A DNA stretch of 64,000 bases from Ga0077527 sp038106575 (GTDB lineage: Bacteria; Pseudomonadota; Gammaproteobacteria; Burkholderiales; SG8-41): NCBI GenBank assembly GCA_038106575.1, contig JAYOED010000003.1:1-64000 (forward strand), read 5' to 3'. Positions 31,249 to 40,130 of this stretch are shown piece after piece. Under the pieces are notes generated by a model that was given only the letters and a program-made list of their open reading frames with translations, ran no database searches and was not told where the DNA came from. The translations under genes and the position numbers were made by a program. Each line of letters opens with the position of its first letter. Position 1 is the first letter of the stretch.

Positions 31249-31686
31249 ATGAACAAACCTTTTGCAAAACGCATCGCCGCAATGAACGCGATGTACAAAC
31301 TGCCCGCCTGCGACAGTCCGGCCTTGCCGGAGGATGTTGCCGTACGCCTGGCCAAATTCAAGGCGACGCTGATGGATGAAGTCCACGAGATCGACGAAAT
31401 CGTTGCGCTGGCGCAGAAAGGCGCCGAGCCGGCGGAGATACTGACCGCGATGGCCGATCTGCTGGGCGACGTGATCGTCTATTGCCGTTCCGAAGCGCTG
31501 AAATACGGCCTTCCGCTGGAAGACGTGCTCGACGTCATCATGGACAGCAACGAAAGCAAGCTCGGTGCCGACGGCAAACCGATCTACGACGCCAACGGCA
31601 AATTTCTCAAAGGGCCCGGGTACTGGAAGCCGGAGCCGAAAATCCGCGCCTTGCTGGAGCAGGCAAAATCTAAAAAATTCAATTAA
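31249..31686 (+). CDS. MazG/PRA-PH-like all-alpha pyrophosphohydrolase-type protein
   Basis: A 145-residue helical protein. The segment FKATLMDEVHEIDEIVALAQKGAEPAEILTAMADLLGDVIVYCRSEA has the acidic EExxE...D arrangement of MazG-like nucleotide pyrophosphohydrolases. It continues VLDVIMDSNESKLGADGKPIYD, a pattern I have seen in phosphoribosyl-ATP pyrophosphatase-like proteins. Function is likely cleavage of an NTP-like substrate, but not proven. M32 carboxypeptidase follows 31 bases later. Confidence 0.75.
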   Translation: MNKPFAKRIAAMNAMYKLPACDSPALPEDVAVRLAKFKATLMDEVHEIDEIVALAQKGAEPAEILTAMADLLGDVIVYCRSEALKYGLPLEDVLDVIMDSNESKLGADGKPIYDANGKFLKGPGYWKPEPKIRALLEQAKSKKFN

Positions 31687-31717
31687 GTCATATAGTTATA
31701 TTTGACCTGGCGCTGAC

Positions 31718-33220
31718 ATGCCGACCTCCCTTGAATCCGCGTCCGGATATGCCGCACTCACGCGCGTCTATACCCGCCTGTACCGCTACAGCCATCTGTC
31801 CTCCATCGTCAGCTGGGATCGCAACGCAATGATGCCGCCCAAGGGCAATGAGGCGCGCGCTGCGGCCGAAGCCGAACTCGCGGCCTTGATGCATCGCACA
31901 CGCACCGATCCGCGGCTCCCTGACTGGCTGGCCGCCGCAGAACAGGAGCCTCTCGATGAATTCGCTCGCGCGAATCTGCGCGAGATCCGCCGCGACTGGC
32001 GTGACGCCAACGCGCTGCCCGAATCGCTGGTCGAGGCGAAAACGCTGGCCGGCGCGCGCTGTGAACATGCATGGCGCAGCCAGCGCCAGGCCAACGACTG
32101 GAAGGGGTTTCTGGAAAATTTTTGTGAAGTAGTCAGGCTTGCGCGCGACGAGGCGGCATTGCTCGCAGAGGACAGTGGATTGTCCCGCTACGATGCACTG
32201 ATGGATCGCTATGAACCCGGCATGCGTGCCGCCGAAATCGACCGTATTTTCGGTGATGTCAGGACCTGGCTGCCGGAGCTGATCACCAAGGCGCAAGCGA
32301 TCCAGGGCGTAGAAAAGTGCATCCAGCCGCAAGGGCCGTTCCCAGTGGCGGCACAACGCACCCTTAACCGGGAAGTGATGACGCTGCTTGGCTTTGATTT
32401 TGCTGCGGGCCGGCTCGACGAAAGCGTCCATCCTTTCAGCGGGGGGGTGCCGGAAGATGTGCGCCTGACCACGCGCTACAGCGAGGAAGATTTCACGCGC
32501 AGCCTGCTCGGCACCATCCATGAAACCGGCCATGCGCGCTACGAGCAGAATTTGCCGCGCGACTGGTTGGGCCAGCCGGTGGCGCTTGCGCGTTCCTACG
32601 GCGTGCATGAAAGCCAGAGCCTGTCGTTCGAGATGCAGCTCGCGCGCGGTCGTGCTTTCATTACGCTGCTTGTGCCGCTGCTGAAAACACATTTTGGCAA
32701 TCAGCCCGCATTCGACCCCGACAATCTGCATCGACTGTGGACGCGGGTGACACCGGGCCTGATCCGCGTCGATGCCGACGAAGTCACGTATCCCGCCCAC
32801 GTGATCCTGCGTTACGAGATCGAGCGCGCGCTGATCGAAGGCGACATCGAACCCGAGGACATCCCGGCGCTTTGGGAAGAGAAAATGCAATCACTGCTGG
32901 GGCTCGATACCCGCGGCAACTTCCGCGATGGCTGCCTGCAGGATGTGCACTGGACCGAGGGCGCTTTCGGTTATTTCCCCAGCTATACGCTCGGGGCGAT
33001 CTATGCGGCACAGTGGTTTTCTGCCATGCGGCGCGGCACACCGGATCTCGATGATCAGATTGCCGGCGGCAACCTCAGCCCGGTGTGCGAATGGCTGAAT
33101 CGCAATATCTGGTCACAGGCCAGCCGCTGGCAGACGCCTGAACTGGTCAAACGCGCCAGTGGTGAAACATTGAATTCGCTACATTTCCGGCACCATCTCG
33201 AAAACCGCTACCTGAGGTAG
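31718..33220 (+). CDS. M32-family metallocarboxypeptidase
   Basis: A 500-residue Zn-dependent carboxypeptidase of the Taq family, which removes C-terminal residues in the cytoplasm. The active site HETGH (His268, Glu269, His272) lies in LLGTIHETGHARYEQNLP; the downstream YGVHESQSLSFEMQLARG carries the third ligand and other family residues, and FPSYTLGAIYAAQ follows. Length is normal for the family. Confidence 0.95.
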   Translation: MPTSLESASGYAALTRVYTRLYRYSHLSSIVSWDRNAMMPPKGNEARAAAEAELAALMHRTRTDPRLPDWLAAAEQEPLDEFARANLREIRRDWRDANALPESLVEAKTLAGARCEHAWRSQRQANDWKGFLENFCEVVRLARDEAALLAEDSGLSRYDALMDRYEPGMRAAEIDRIFGDVRTWLPELITKAQAIQGVEKCIQPQGPFPVAAQRTLNREVMTLLGFDFAAGRLDESVHPFSGGVPEDVRLTTRYSEEDFTRSLLGTIHETGHARYEQNLPRDWLGQPVALARSYGVHESQSLSFEMQLARGRAFITLLVPLLKTHFGNQPAFDPDNLHRLWTRVTPGLIRVDADEVTYPAHVILRYEIERALIEGDIEPEDIPALWEEKMQSLLGLDTRGNFRDGCLQDVHWTEGAFGYFPSYTLGAIYAAQWFSAMRRGTPDLDDQIAGGNLSPVCEWLNRNIWSQASRWQTPELVKRASGETLNSLHFRHHLENRYLR

Positions 33221-33233
33221 CGGTCGCGGGCGG

Positions 33234-34010
33234 TCAACGACCGCGAAAAACCGGTTTGCGTTTCTCGACGAACGCGAGAGCGCTTTCGCGAAAATCCTCG
33301 GATAAATGCAGGGTGCGCGGACGCATGGCGTAAGACTTAGCGTCGATTTCCTCCAGTGCGGAGCGTCGGGCTTCGACAATGGCGCGAACCGCTAGCGGCG
33401 GATTGTTCAGCACCTCTTCGGCGAGCAGTTTCGCTGCCGTCAGGTGTTCGCCGGGCTCGGCCAACCTGGTCAGGAGGTTGACCCGATGCGCTTCTTCCGC
33501 AGTCCATATGCGTCCGGTAAAGCAGACATCGTCGGCGAATACGCCGCCACCGCGCTGCGTCAGCATCATCCAGAATGGAGTGCCGTCGATGCCGCGGGCG
33601 ACCTCGGTTACCTGGAACTTGGTGCCTTTGCTCGCCACGGTCATGTCGCAATACAGAGCAAAGCGCAGGCCAACCCCGTAGCAATATCCGTGCATGGCCG
33701 CGATGACGGGTTTGGCCTGCGGCGGCCTGAAAAAGGGATGGCGGATGTTGCCTTCGCGCGCCGAGGGACCGCCGAGTTTCTGGAGTTCTTCCCTAGGGCG
33801 CAGCTGGCGCTGCTTCACATCCGCGCCGCTGCAGAACGCGCGACCGTTGCCGGCCAGTATGGCAACCATAGCCTCATCGTCGTCGTAAAACGAATAAAGT
33901 GCATTGCACAGCGCGAGGCTCATTTCGTCTGAAACCGCATTGAGCTTCTCGGGCCGATTCAGCGTGATATGGGCGATTTGCCCTTCCCGTGTGTATTCAA
34001 CAATCGACAT
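33234..34010 (-). CDS. Enoyl-CoA hydratase/isomerase family protein
   Basis: A 258-residue crotonase-fold protein. It starts MSIVEYTREGQIAHITLNRPEKLNAV, has the oxyanion region ILAGNGRAFCSGADVKQRQL and IAAMHGYCYGVGLRFALYCDMTVAS, and ends with FRESALAFVEKRKPVFRG. One of the usual catalytic Glu positions is not clearly present, so isomerase or hydrolase activity is possible. The ATG at 34010 follows GAGGAG; an in-frame ATG at 34055 adds 15 residues that do not fit the family. It is divergent from the acyl-CoA synthetase gene. Confidence 0.9.
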   Translation of the reverse strand: MSIVEYTREGQIAHITLNRPEKLNAVSDEMSLALCNALYSFYDDDEAMVAILAGNGRAFCSGADVKQRQLRPREELQKLGGPSAREGNIRHPFFRPPQAKPVIAAMHGYCYGVGLRFALYCDMTVASKGTKFQVTEVARGIDGTPFWMMLTQRGGGVFADDVCFTGRIWTAEEAHRVNLLTRLAEPGEHLTAAKLLAEEVLNNPPLAVRAIVEARRSALEEIDAKSYAMRPRTLHLSEDFRESALAFVEKRKPVFRGR

Positions 34011-34181
34011 CTCGGAGTCTCCTCGATATTTCATTTCCGCGGGGCATAATTGCATCGTTCACAAATTTTCCCGCCCTAGTCGCTGATTGCCACATAGTGA
34101 AAATTGTGGAATCGATCGGCCGCAGCCAGTATATATTCAGGGAAAGCCGTGAAGAGTTCCGGCTATTCTTTTTAGAGTCAA

Positions 34182-36314
34182 ATGCAATACACGAACTGGA
34201 CACGATTTTATACGCCGCAATCTGTTGCGGTCATTGGCGCAACGGATGACACCCGCCGCTTCGGCGGGCGCCTGATGAGGCAGATCGTCAAATTCGGCTA
34301 TCGCGGGCGCATATTTCCCGTAAATCCGAAGCGCTCGGAAGTAAACGGACTGAAGTGCTATTCCTTCTTAGACGATTTGCCGGAAACGCCTGATCACGTC
34401 GGGATCGTGGTGGCGGCAGACAATGTTCTGGACGTACTTCGCGAGTGTCATGCCATCGGCGTGCAATGTGCGACGGTATTTACCGCTGGCTTCGCGGAAA
34501 CCGGCAGCGAGCAGGGTTCCCATCTGCAGGATGAACTGAAGCGCTTCACACTGGAAACCGGGTTGCGGATCATGGGGCCGAACTGCAACGGACCGGTGAA
34601 TTTCATCGACCGTTTTTCGTTTTCCGCGGGTTATGCGGTATCGAGCCTCAGCGAGCCCGCAGGCAACGTCGGGCTGGTCAGCCAGAGCGGCGGGTTAGGG
34701 CAGACCAATGTGATGTGGCGCGCGATCAAGGCCGGCGTGCATATGAGCTACCAGGCGAGCTGCGGCAATGAGGCGGACCTGACCGTGGTCGATTTTGCGC
34801 GTTTCATGCTCGAAGGCGATCAGACCAGCGTGGTGATGATGGCGCTGGAGGCGATACGTGATGGCGCGGCGTTTCTCGATCTCGCCCGCTATGCGGCAGA
34901 ACGCGAGAAGCCACTGATCGTCCTCAAGTTCGGCGTCACCGATGCGGGCAAGCAGGCCGCAGCCTCACACACCGGTGCCATTGCCGGCTCAGATGATGTT
35001 TTCAGCGCAGTGTGCAGGCAGTACGGTGTGATACGTGTTGAGGATTGCAATGAGCTGTATGAACAGGCCATCGTGCTGCGTAAAAAGCGTCTGCCCAAAG
35101 GGCGCCGTGCCGCATCCATGTCTTTGTCCGGGGGCAATGTCGTGCAGATGGCCGATGTCGGCACGCATCTGGGGTTGCAGTGGGAGAGCTATACCGCGAC
35201 AACAGACCAGCGGCTCTCGGAATTGATTCCGGGCTATGGCAAGGTCGGCAATCCGACGGACATGACCTCGCTGGCAACCGGGCAGCCGGAAATATTCCGC
35301 AAGGCGATGGAGATCATCAGCGAAGACGACAACGTTGACGTGATGATTCCGGTTTTTACCTTTGCGCCGCGTGCAGACCTCGAGCACGCAGCCCAGCTGT
35401 CGCGGGACCGCGAGAAACCGCTGGTCATGCTGGTGACCGGCGGGTGCCATGACGATGTGTCGCTGGATGTCGATGCGCTGGTGGGTATGGGAGCTGCCGC
35501 TTACCGTAATACCGTCGATGTATTGCGTGCGGTGCGCGCGGCCATCGGGTATCGTGAATTTTTGGAACAGCGCGAAGTGCGTGCCCGTCATGTGCTTCCG
35601 CCGGGTATCGATACGGATACGGCGCGATCCCTTTTGAGGGCCTCACCTGAAGCGGTACTCGCAGAGCGTGAAGCAAAAGCCGTTCTCTCGGCCTATGGTT
35701 TACCGGTTCCGGTTGAGCATCTTGCCGCCAGTGCTGACGATGCAGTCAGGCACTGGCGCACCATCGGATCGGCAGTGGCGCTCAAGGTCGAGTCGGCTGA
35801 CATTCTGCACAAGACTGAGGCGGGCGCCTTGCGCCTTGGAGTGAACACCGAGGCGGACGTCCGCGCCGCCTATGATGAGGTGAGGGCCGCCGCATTGCGC
35901 TACCGCCCGGGTGCGAAGATTGCAGGCGTTCTCGTCCAGAAAATGGTTCCCGCCGGCGTTGAAATGATGATCGGTGTGGTGCGTGACCCGGTTTTCGGCG
36001 CGGTGATCGCAGTGGCACTGGGCGGCATTCATGTCGAAGTGTTGCGAGACATTTCCTATCGCGTGCCGCCGGTCGATGCTGCAACTGCGCATGAGATGTT
36101 GATGGAGCTGCGCGGTTATCGGGTTCTTGGTGGCGTACGCGGCCAGCCGGCGGCTGATATCGGGGGACTGATTGATTGCATTGTTCGCTGCTCCTGGTTT
36201 GCATACGAATTTCGCGATTCTGTTTTGGAGCTGGATCTGAATCCGCTGGTGGTCCAGCAGCAGGGCGTGTGTGCGGTGGATGCAATGGTGGTGCTAGATC
36301 GCGGAAAGAAATGA
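34182..36314 (+). CDS. ADP-forming acyl-CoA synthetase (acetate-CoA ligase type)
   Basis: A 710-residue fused enzyme. The N-terminal CoA-binding Rossmann domain reads SVAVIGATDDTRRFGGRLMRQI; the succinyl-CoA ligase-like domain contains GLVSQSGGLGQTNVMW and the active-site His in AASHTGAIAGSDDVF. The C-terminal ATP-grasp domain has EAKAVLSAYGLPVP, ALKVESADILHKTEAGALRLGV and VLVQKMVPAGVEMMIGVVRDP. Such enzymes convert acyl-CoA, ADP and Pi into acid, ATP and CoA, or the reverse. It sits next to enoyl-CoA hydratase, implying acyl-CoA metabolism. Confidence 0.93.
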   Translation: MQYTNWTRFYTPQSVAVIGATDDTRRFGGRLMRQIVKFGYRGRIFPVNPKRSEVNGLKCYSFLDDLPETPDHVGIVVAADNVLDVLRECHAIGVQCATVFTAGFAETGSEQGSHLQDELKRFTLETGLRIMGPNCNGPVNFIDRFSFSAGYAVSSLSEPAGNVGLVSQSGGLGQTNVMWRAIKAGVHMSYQASCGNEADLTVVDFARFMLEGDQTSVVMMALEAIRDGAAFLDLARYAAEREKPLIVLKFGVTDAGKQAAASHTGAIAGSDDVFSAVCRQYGVIRVEDCNELYEQAIVLRKKRLPKGRRAASMSLSGGNVVQMADVGTHLGLQWESYTATTDQRLSELIPGYGKVGNPTDMTSLATGQPEIFRKAMEIISEDDNVDVMIPVFTFAPRADLEHAAQLSRDREKPLVMLVTGGCHDDVSLDVDALVGMGAAAYRNTVDVLRAVRAAIGYREFLEQREVRARHVLPPGIDTDTARSLLRASPEAVLAEREAKAVLSAYGLPVPVEHLAASADDAVRHWRTIGSAVALKVESADILHKTEAGALRLGVNTEADVRAAYDEVRAAALRYRPGAKIAGVLVQKMVPAGVEMMIGVVRDPVFGAVIAVALGGIHVEVLRDISYRVPPVDAATAHEMLMELRGYRVLGGVRGQPAADIGGLIDCIVRCSWFAYEFRDSVLELDLNPLVVQQQGVCAVDAMVVLDRGKK

Positions 36315-36394
36315 TTCAAAAGCCGTACAGACAAACGTCCCGTGTTTAATTGCTGCCCGGGTGTTCCGGGCAAATCTGCAAGGAGATCATAGCC

Positions 36395-37420
36395 ATGTCA
36401 TCTTCATCCGCCGCCAAGCAACTGCTCGATGCCGATCGCCCTGATTCGGTCCGGCTGACCCCGGAGGCCGCTGTTGAACTGGGGCAGCGCGCACTGGAGC
36501 GCGTCGGCTACAGCGGTGAAGATGCGCGCATCATCGTTGATCAGCTGGTTGACAATTCACTGTGCGGATATCGCTTTGCCGGTTTGCCGCGGATTCTGGC
36601 CATTGCCGGCGATGAGAAAACGCGCCGTGAACGCAAGCCCGTTAGCATCGTGCGCGAAAGTCCCGTCTCTGCGCTGATGGATGGCGGTAACAATGTCGGC
36701 TACGTTGCCGCGTACCGGGCCGCGGAGTTGGCCATCAAGAAGGCCAAGTCGTCAGGGATGGCAACCGTCGGTGCCTTCAACAGCTACTACAGCGGACGCA
36801 ATGCGTACTTCGTCGAGAAGATCGTCGGGGAAGGGCTCGTGGCGTTTAACTCTTCTGCTGCCCATCCCCGTGTATTGCCTCCAGGCGCTGCAAAACCAAT
36901 GCTGGGCACCAACCCGATCTGCTTCGGTTTTCCGTCTGACAACGGCCCAGTGATTTTCGACATGGGCACTGCGTCGTTCATGTGGGGTGAAGTGATGCTG
37001 CATGCGCATCTTGGAGAGCCGCTACCGCAGGGTGTGGGATTCGATGAACATGGCCGGCCTTCCACAGACGCCAGCGAAGTGCTTAAAGGCGGCGTAGCGC
37101 CTTTCGGTGGACACAAGGGTTATGGCTTGTCATTCGCGATCCAAGCGCTGGGCATTCTCGCTGGCGCGGCCCTGGCCAGGGGTGAAGTGCGCGACTATGC
37201 CTTCTTTTATTGGGTTGTGGATCCCGAAATCATGTTGCCGGGTGGAGAATTCAAGCGGCAGATGGCGGAATATGTACGCCAACTCAAGGCAACCCCGCGG
37301 CAACCGGGCGTGGATGAAATCCGCATTCCTTCCGAACGCGCCATGTGCGAACGGGAACGCCGGCGCAAGGAAGGCATAGTCGTTGACAGAAAAGTGGTGG
37401 AATCGCTGCGGGCGTTGTAG
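36395..37420 (+). CDS. LDH2/MDH2-family oxidoreductase 2
   Basis: A 341-residue paralogue of the dehydrogenase at 17750. It has CGYRFAGLPRILAIAG, MDGGNNVGYVAAYRAAELAIKKAKSSGMATVGAFNSYYSGRNAYF, FNSSAAHPRVLPPGAAKPMLGTNP and the APFGGHKGYGLSFAIQALG signature of the family. It reduces 2-oxo acids or oxidises 2-hydroxy acids with NAD(P). The ATG at 36395 follows AGGAG. The next gene is a Bug receptor under its own promoter. Substrate unknown. Confidence 0.9.
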   Translation: MSSSSAAKQLLDADRPDSVRLTPEAAVELGQRALERVGYSGEDARIIVDQLVDNSLCGYRFAGLPRILAIAGDEKTRRERKPVSIVRESPVSALMDGGNNVGYVAAYRAAELAIKKAKSSGMATVGAFNSYYSGRNAYFVEKIVGEGLVAFNSSAAHPRVLPPGAAKPMLGTNPICFGFPSDNGPVIFDMGTASFMWGEVMLHAHLGEPLPQGVGFDEHGRPSTDASEVLKGGVAPFGGHKGYGLSFAIQALGILAGAALARGEVRDYAFFYWVVDPEIMLPGGEFKRQMAEYVRQLKATPRQPGVDEIRIPSERAMCERERRRKEGIVVDRKVVESLRAL

Positions 37421-37548
37421 CTCCAGAACTTGTCAGCAGGGCCGACGGGAAGGGAATTGTCATCGATTCATCCATGCTTTGTATGTTGCGCCGTATTGTG
37501 GTTTGATGCTGCTTACGGAATTGATCGGGCCATTGAAGTTAATCTAAA

Positions 37549-37578
37549 TTGACTCACTCTGTCCGTTCGCACTATGAT
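37549..37578 (+). promoter_or_regulatory. Strong sigma70-like promoter upstream of a Bug receptor gene
   Basis: TTGACT (37549-37554) and TATGAT (37573-37578) are 18 bases apart, both one mismatch from consensus, 93 bases before the receptor start at 37671. It is one of the best-matching promoter pairs in the window. I see nothing else in the 37421-37670 gap. Confidence 0.65.
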
Positions 37579-37670
37579 CAAATCAGGTGGACACCATGAA
37601 CACATGGTCGTGGACGCAGATACTGTTTTCTGCGGCGCGCAGAAGCCACTGAATCGAGGAGGTCTCAATC

Positions 37671-38651
37671 ATGCAAGTTCTTAGCCGCTACGCAGCAACG
37701 ATTGTATTCATCTCGGCGTTTTTCCTGACGCCTGCAGCCGTTTTTGCTGCACAGTCATTTCCGGAAAAACCTGTGCGGCTGATTTTGCCGTTCCCCCCGG
37801 GCGGGCCCAGTGATATTCAGGGGCGTGCGCTGGCCGATCAACTGGGCAAGCAGCTGGGCGTCAACGTTGTTCCGGACAATCGTCCGGGCGCAGGCGGTAA
37901 CTTCGGTCTCGAGATTGCGTCACAAGCCTCCCGCGATGGTTACAACATTGTTCTTTCGTCACCTACAGTGGCGATCAGTCCGTCGCTGTACAAGAAACTC
38001 AATTACAACGCCGAGCGTGATCTCACTCCGGTAGCACGGCTGACCTCGATCGAGAATGTGATGGTGGTGCACCCCTCGGTGCCGGCAAAAACAATCCGGC
38101 AGTTCATCGAACTTGCGCGCAGCCATCGCGGCAAACTAACGTTTGGTTCCGGTGGCGCCGGTACAACCAATCATCTCGCCAACGAGATGTTCCAGCATTA
38201 CGCCAAGATCAAGATGCTGCACGTGCCATACAAGGGCGCTACCCGAGCCGCGTTAGCGTTGATTTCCGGCGAGGTGGATGAGGTGGTGGTGTCAGTGCCA
38301 TCGGTGATGCCTTACATAAAGGCGGGCAGGCTCCGGCCGATTGCCGTGCTGTCCCATAAGCGTGTTCCGCAATTGCCGTCCCTGCCGACGGCGATTGAAT
38401 CCGGATATAAGGATCTCACGATCTCGATTTGGTACGGCATGTTTGCCCCTGCCGGAACGCCATCCAGCCTTGTAGCGCTTTTGAATCGCGAAATTATCAC
38501 CGCACTCAAATCTCAGGCACTGAGCTCGCGTCTGAATTCACTGGGCATCCAGCCCTGGCCCGGTTCAGCGCAGGAGCTTGGCGCGCTAGTGAAATCGGAA
38601 AAAGCGCGATTTGCCGAACTTATCCAGAATGCAGGGATTGCCAAGCGTTGA
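37671..38651 (+). CDS. Bug-family substrate-binding protein 3
   Basis: A 326-residue periplasmic receptor. It has a signal peptide (IVFISAFFLTPAAVFA then AQSFPEKPV), VRLILPFPPGGPSDIQGRALADQLGK and VVPDNRPGAGGNFGLEIASQASRDGYN, the family hallmarks. A GAGGAGG-like site precedes the ATG. No TctAB genes are adjacent. It follows the LDH2 gene by 250 bases and has its own promoter, so it may respond to a different signal from the genes upstream. Confidence 0.93.
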   Translation: MQVLSRYAATIVFISAFFLTPAAVFAAQSFPEKPVRLILPFPPGGPSDIQGRALADQLGKQLGVNVVPDNRPGAGGNFGLEIASQASRDGYNIVLSSPTVAISPSLYKKLNYNAERDLTPVARLTSIENVMVVHPSVPAKTIRQFIELARSHRGKLTFGSGGAGTTNHLANEMFQHYAKIKMLHVPYKGATRAALALISGEVDEVVVSVPSVMPYIKAGRLRPIAVLSHKRVPQLPSLPTAIESGYKDLTISIWYGMFAPAGTPSSLVALLNREIITALKSQALSSRLNSLGIQPWPGSAQELGALVKSEKARFAELIQNAGIAKR

Positions 38652-38799
38652 CGGCTAGAAGATATTGTGGGTGAAATCCGGCGGCGGTATAGCTCGGAAG
38701 CCTGACCGCCGTCGTTGCCGTACCGGGTTGCTGCAAAGCGGAATAATCCGCCGGGATCAGCTGTATTTCCTTTGAATTGACCGTCGCGTGAAAGCGTAT

Positions 38800-39074
38800 A
38801 TGTATAGCTTGCCTGACGGACAACAAGAATTTACGCTTCCCGAGTTCAGCCCGGTTCATCCGGGGCGGACAGCGTGTTTTATTACCGCATTCACAGTCCG
38901 GTGATACTGATCGAGTTCGATTACCAGCAACCGATTGCGCTTGCCCGATCGAATACGCCCACGCGCAATCACGTCCATACCGTTGCTCGCACGCCCAACG
39001 GCAACGATTACGGCATGGATCTGCTGCGGCAGCATTATCAGCATCACGATCACGGCAAGGCTGCGGGAAAATAA
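38800..39074 (+). pseudogene. C-terminal remnant of a DUF3500-like protein
   Basis: Between the receptor gene and the intradiol dioxygenase lie about 600 bases with no intact gene. The frame from GTG 38874 to TAA 39074 reads VFYYRIHSPVILIEFDYQQPIAL and later NHVHTVARTPNGNDYGMDLLRQHYQHHDHG, resembling the end of DUF3500 proteins (roughly 330 residues in full). Another frame starting at ATG 38800 gives MYSLPDGQQEFTLPEF and then shifts, so the remnant appears frameshifted and its N-terminal three quarters are gone. A small intact gene cannot be excluded. Confidence 0.5.
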
Positions 39075-39251
39075 CCCGGGTCCGGGGCGGAGGCGACCGG
39101 GAGAATGTTCATTCCAGGGGTGCAATGTTTACGGTGCCGCCGCTAGTTTTTTCCTTGTTGCGCATCTCGCCGATTTTCTGTTACCTAAGAGCCGGAACGA
39201 TGCAGCCTCGTACCGTGAGTTGCCATTATTTTCCGCAACGGAGGAGTTTCT

Positions 39252-40115
39252 ATGCGGTCTGTCGATAAAAATACGATCACCGATGCGTTCATTGCCTACT
39301 GCGGTAAAACAACCAATCCAAGGCTGATGTCGGTACTGTCAAAACTTGCTGATCACCTGCATGCGTTTGCCAAGGAAACCCGGCTTACGCATGAAGAATG
39401 GCAATACACGATGGAGCTTTTGTGGCGCGCCGGGGAGATATCCTCGCCGGAGCGCAACGAATTCATACTGTTCTCCGATGTGCTGGGGCTGACTGCGCTA
39501 GTGGATATGCTGAACAGCGGCGACGGGCGCACGGAGTACAGCAACCTCGGGCCGTTTTACATCGCCGGCGCGCCATGGCTGGAGGTGGGTGGCGACATGA
39601 TCGGCGACAACGAAGGCGATCATGTCGCATTTTACGGACGGATCATGAACGCGGCCACGGGCAAACCGTTATCCGGGGCCGTACTCGACATATGGCAGAC
39701 TGCTGCGAACGGGTTGTACTCGAATCAGGATCCGAGACAACCCGAATACAATCTGCGGCGGCGCATGAAGGCCGATGAAGCCGGCAGATATGCCTTCACC
39801 ACGGTAAGGCCCGCGCCTTATACCGTGCCGGAAGATGGTCCCGTGGGCGAGATGCTGAGGGCAACCGGACGTCGTCCATGGCGTCCTGCGCATTATCATT
39901 TTTCAATTACTGCCGAGAGACTCCGCCCCGTGGTTACCGAGATATTTCATCATGACGATCCGTACATCGATGAAGATCCAGTGTTCGGCGTTCGTGAGCA
40001 ACTGGTCGTTCATCCGCCAGCAGAAACCGAACTATCTGGCATCCCGCATCAGTTGGTCGCGGCGGATCGCCTTCGTAAACCGTTTTGCCGCATTGAATAC
40101 GACTTTATGGTCTGA
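39252..40115 (+). CDS. Intradiol ring-cleavage dioxygenase
   Basis: A 287-residue non-heme Fe(III) dioxygenase of the catechol/hydroxyquinol 1,2-dioxygenase type. The N-terminal helical domain (TRLTHEEWQYTMELLWRAGEISSPERNEFILFSDVLGLT) is typical. Iron ligands are the Tyr in NGLYSNQDP, the Tyr in RPAPYTVPEDG and the His pair in WRPAHYHFSI. The enzyme opens a catechol-like ring between the hydroxylated carbons, giving a muconate. The preceding GCAACGGAGGAGT contains a ribosome binding site. Whether catechol or hydroxyquinol is preferred is unclear, although the sequence after the Tyr loop resembles hydroxyquinol enzymes. Confidence 0.92.
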   Translation: MRSVDKNTITDAFIAYCGKTTNPRLMSVLSKLADHLHAFAKETRLTHEEWQYTMELLWRAGEISSPERNEFILFSDVLGLTALVDMLNSGDGRTEYSNLGPFYIAGAPWLEVGGDMIGDNEGDHVAFYGRIMNAATGKPLSGAVLDIWQTAANGLYSNQDPRQPEYNLRRRMKADEAGRYAFTTVRPAPYTVPEDGPVGEMLRATGRRPWRPAHYHFSITAERLRPVVTEIFHHDDPYIDEDPVFGVREQLVVHPPAETELSGIPHQLVAADRLRKPFCRIEYDFMV

Positions 40116-40130
40116 CGCCGGGTGTCCCAG

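Noticed and set aside
31688..32890. 400-residue antisense frame opposite the M32 carboxypeptidase
   Set aside because: Shadow frame with His/Arg/Cys-rich low-quality sequence.
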